From the NCBI GenBank assembly GCA_964543935.1, contig CAZJAK010000097.1, forward strand, positions 1-7,142: a stretch of 7,142 bases of DNA. The letters are read 5' to 3'. The notes under the pieces were generated by a model. That model saw nothing but the letters and a program-made list of their open reading frames with translations. It searched no databases and was not told the DNA's origin. The translations under genes were made by a program, and so were the position numbers. Source of the stretch: JAAYDK01 sp964543935. Lineage in GTDB: Bacteria; Spirochaetota; Spirochaetia; Sphaerochaetales; Sphaerochaetaceae. Positions 5,727-7,142 of the stretch are shown in pieces; position 1 is the stretch's first letter; the number at the start of each line of letters is the position of its first letter.

Positions 5727-6401
5727 TCAAGCCTTGCCATTGGCCTTCTCAAAGCGGGCGATCGCTTCGTTGGTGCCCACGATCGTGACGATATCATGCT
5801 CCATGAGACTGGTTTCCGGGGTGATGGCGACCGAGGTACACCCTTCATGGGAGATGGCGATCACGTTGACCCCGTATTTTTTCCGTAGATTGGACTCCAT
5901 CAATGTCTTGTTGCTGAACACCGCAGAGATGGCGATTTCAACAATGGAGACGTCCGAACCTAGTTCCAAGTAATCGAGCGTCCCCCGTGAAGAGAGCGAC
6001 CGCGCCAGGCGCGATCCCATCTCGCTTTCGGGATAGACAACCTCAGCACCCAGCTTCGCCAGCACTTTGCCGTGGGCCTCGCTGGAAGCTTTGGAGATCA
6101 CCCGCGGAACATGAAGCTCCAACACGTTCAAGGTGGCCAGGATGTTTGATTCGACATCTTTCCCGATGCACACGACCACCGTCCCGCAATGCGAGATGCC
6201 GGTCTCCTTGAGGACCTCCATCGTGATCGATTCAACGGGATAGACATGCACGATGCTGTCCTTCACGGCATCGAGCTTGGCACTGTCGATGTCGAGAACG
6301 ACCACTTCCTTGCCGGCTTTGGCAAGTCCGAGAGCCAAGGCTGTCCCAAAGCGGCCCAAACCGATGATTCCAAACGAATGGGGACTGAATTCTGCTTTCA
6401 T
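5727..6401 (-). CDS. ktrA: TrkA/KtrA-type K+ uptake regulatory subunit (RCK protein)
   Basis: This is the cytoplasmic gating ring subunit that binds nucleotides and controls the membrane K+ channel encoded just upstream. The 224-aa protein has one RCK_N Rossmann domain (about 9-135) with GLGRFG (14-19, a GxGxxG nucleotide loop) and an acidic residue ending the second strand (VVVLDID, D37/D39), followed by one RCK_C domain (about 145-220; ISHEG, ITPETSLMEHDIVTIVG). E. coli TrkA is about 458 aa with two RCK pairs; a single pair of about 220 aa is the KtrA/KtrC size, so a Ktr-type system is inferred. The start at 6401 follows AGGAG (6409-6413) by 7 nt; the frame stays open to 6464 but would overlap the upstream gene. 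The gap to the channel gene is 34 nt. No frameshift or missing motif is seen. Confidence 0.9.
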   Translation of the reverse strand: MKAEFSPHSFGIIGLGRFGTALALGLAKAGKEVVVLDIDSAKLDAVKDSIVHVYPVESITMEVLKETGISHCGTVVVCIGKDVESNILATLNVLELHVPRVISKASSEAHGKVLAKLGAEVVYPESEMGSRLARSLSSRGTLDYLELGSDVSIVEIAISAVFSNKTLMESNLRKKYGVNVIAISHEGCTSVAITPETSLMEHDIVTIVGTNEAIARFEKANGKA

Positions 6402-6408
6402 GATACGA

Positions 6409-6413
6409 CTCCT
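6409..6413 (-). promoter_or_regulatory. Ribosome binding site that fixes the KtrA-like start
   Basis: AGGAG on the - strand lies 7 nt before the ATG at 6401, removing 21 residues of open frame that overlap the channel gene. Confidence 0.7.
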
Positions 6414-6435
6414 CTGGCAAGGGAAATCCCTTTCT

Positions 6436-7142
6436 TCAACCAATGATGATGCGTTCCTCGACATGCTTGACGCTCGATTCTTTACCCTTTAAGGCGGTGG
6501 CCACGGTTATCGGCCCCACCCGGCCTATGAACATCACCACCACGAGAACGAGCTTGGAAGGATCCTGCAGGGACGGCGTGATGCCGGTCGACAACCCCAC
6601 CGTGGCGAACGCCGAGACTGCCTCGAAGGCCACCTGCAAGAAGGTGAACCGCTCATGCTCGATCCACAGCAGGAGAAACAGAGCTGCGACGACGACAGAC
6701 GAGGCCAGTACCAAGACATGGAAGGCTTTGAGCAGGCTCTCGTTGCCAAGCTTGCGCTTGAAAGCGACCGGCTCGTGCCGAAATACGAGCGCGAACACGC
6801 TGGCTGCGATAGCGAAGGCGGTCGTGGTCTTGATGCCTCCGCCAGTCGACCCTGGTGAAGCCCCTACGAACATCAACAGCATCAAGACCAATTGGCTCGC
6901 CGCCGGAAGCGAGCCGATGTCGACTGTGTTGAATCCTGCCGTGCGGGCCGTGATGCTTTGAAACAGGGCGGCCAACCAGCCGATACCGCCCATCGATTTG
7001 AGCACCAGCGCGCCACCGATGATGAGGGCGGCCGAAGAAGTCAGGACGATGCGGGTATGGACGGTCAACTGCTTCCAACGCCGGTTGTTCGCCACATCGC
7101 CCAAGACGAAAAATCCTATGCCTCCGCTTATGATCAGCAAAG
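6436..7142 (-). CDS. ktrB: TrkH/KtrB-family K+ uptake channel subunit (C-terminal part)
   Basis: This is an integral inner-membrane K+ translocating subunit. The gene enters from the right edge, so about 235 C-terminal residues are visible and the start lies outside. The family has four M1-P-M2 repeats, and the last two are here. Pore loop 3 is recognised by TARTAGFNT (about visible residues 64-72) and pore loop 4 by ATVGLSTG (179-186), each with the filter glycine. Between them GASPGSTGGGIKTTT (93-107) is the glycine-rich intramembrane loop known as a gate in this family. GRVGP (206-210) carries the conserved arginine of the last helix. Several hydrophobic segments are clear (about 32-48, 82-93, 108-120, 143-160, 196-206). 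A short basic/acidic cytoplasmic end (VKHVEER) follows. It pairs with the RCK gene 34 nt downstream. KtrB is favoured over TrkH because the partner has a single RCK unit, but the missing N-terminus leaves this open. Confidence 0.9.
   Translation of the reverse strand, partial: LLIISGGIGFFVLGDVANNRRWKQLTVHTRIVLTSSAALIIGGALVLKSMGGIGWLAALFQSITARTAGFNTVDIGSLPAASQLVLMLLMFVGASPGSTGGGIKTTTAFAIAASVFALVFRHEPVAFKRKLGNESLLKAFHVLVLASSVVVAALFLLLWIEHERFTFLQVAFEAVSAFATVGLSTGITPSLQDPSKLVLVVVMFIGRVGPITVATALKGKESSVKHVEERIIIG

Noticed and set aside
1..7142. CRISPR array, tRNA, insertion sequence or phage module
   Set aside because: No regularly spaced repeats, no tRNA-like T-arm/anticodon pattern, no transposase or integrase frame and no flanking inverted repeats were seen on either strand.

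Overview
The window is a piece of a bacterial chromosome of moderate GC content (mid-50s % by eye) with ordinary housekeeping-type genes. Gene starts follow Shine-Dalgarno sites of the GGAG/AGGGAG type. A predicted lipoprotein with a type II lipobox suggests a diderm or otherwise lipoprotein-rich bacterium. The protein flavour (single-RCK TrkA protein, PlsC-like acyltransferase with a zinc knuckle) would fit a spirochaete of the Sphaerochaeta type, but that is a guess from memory and not something the sequence proves.

Left part (1-813, + strand): a tandem-repeat DUF1508/YegP-like protein (82-474), a GC-rich hairpin that may end its transcript (497-514), then a very small Cro/CI-type helix-turn-helix protein (about 580-813) whose start is uncertain. 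It converges on the next gene with only 11 nt between the stop codons.

Middle (825-2494, - strand): a PlsC-like lysophospholipid acyltransferase of 427 aa with a C-terminal CxxC...CxxC knuckle and a further conserved-looking C-terminal domain. Its start is fixed by a strong AGGGAG site. Upstream lies a 386-nt gene-free stretch. It holds an AT-rich promoter (TTGAAA-16-TATTAT on the - strand), an intrinsic-terminator-like hairpin just ahead of it, and a leader of roughly 145 nt with two perfect small hairpins.

Right part (2495-7142, - strand): a collinear run read right to left. It comprises a K+ channel subunit of the TrkH/KtrB family (5' end outside the window), its cytoplasmic single-RCK partner of the TrkA/KtrA family, a rhodanese lipoprotein with a GTG start, a 57-aa highly charged small protein, a secreted protein of unknown function, and a 620-aa ABC-F ATPase of the Uup type. 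Gaps are 34, 47, 28, 48 and 13 nt, so the run could be one transcript or several nested ones. The first two genes form a K+ uptake unit. The ABC-F protein is expected to act on ribosomes, and the other three have no established link to either.

I found no tRNA, rRNA, CRISPR array, insertion sequence or phage gene. I did not find a clearly new system. The best leads are the uncharacterised C-terminal half of the acyltransferase, its structured leader, and the three small exported or charged proteins embedded between the K+ and ABC-F genes.
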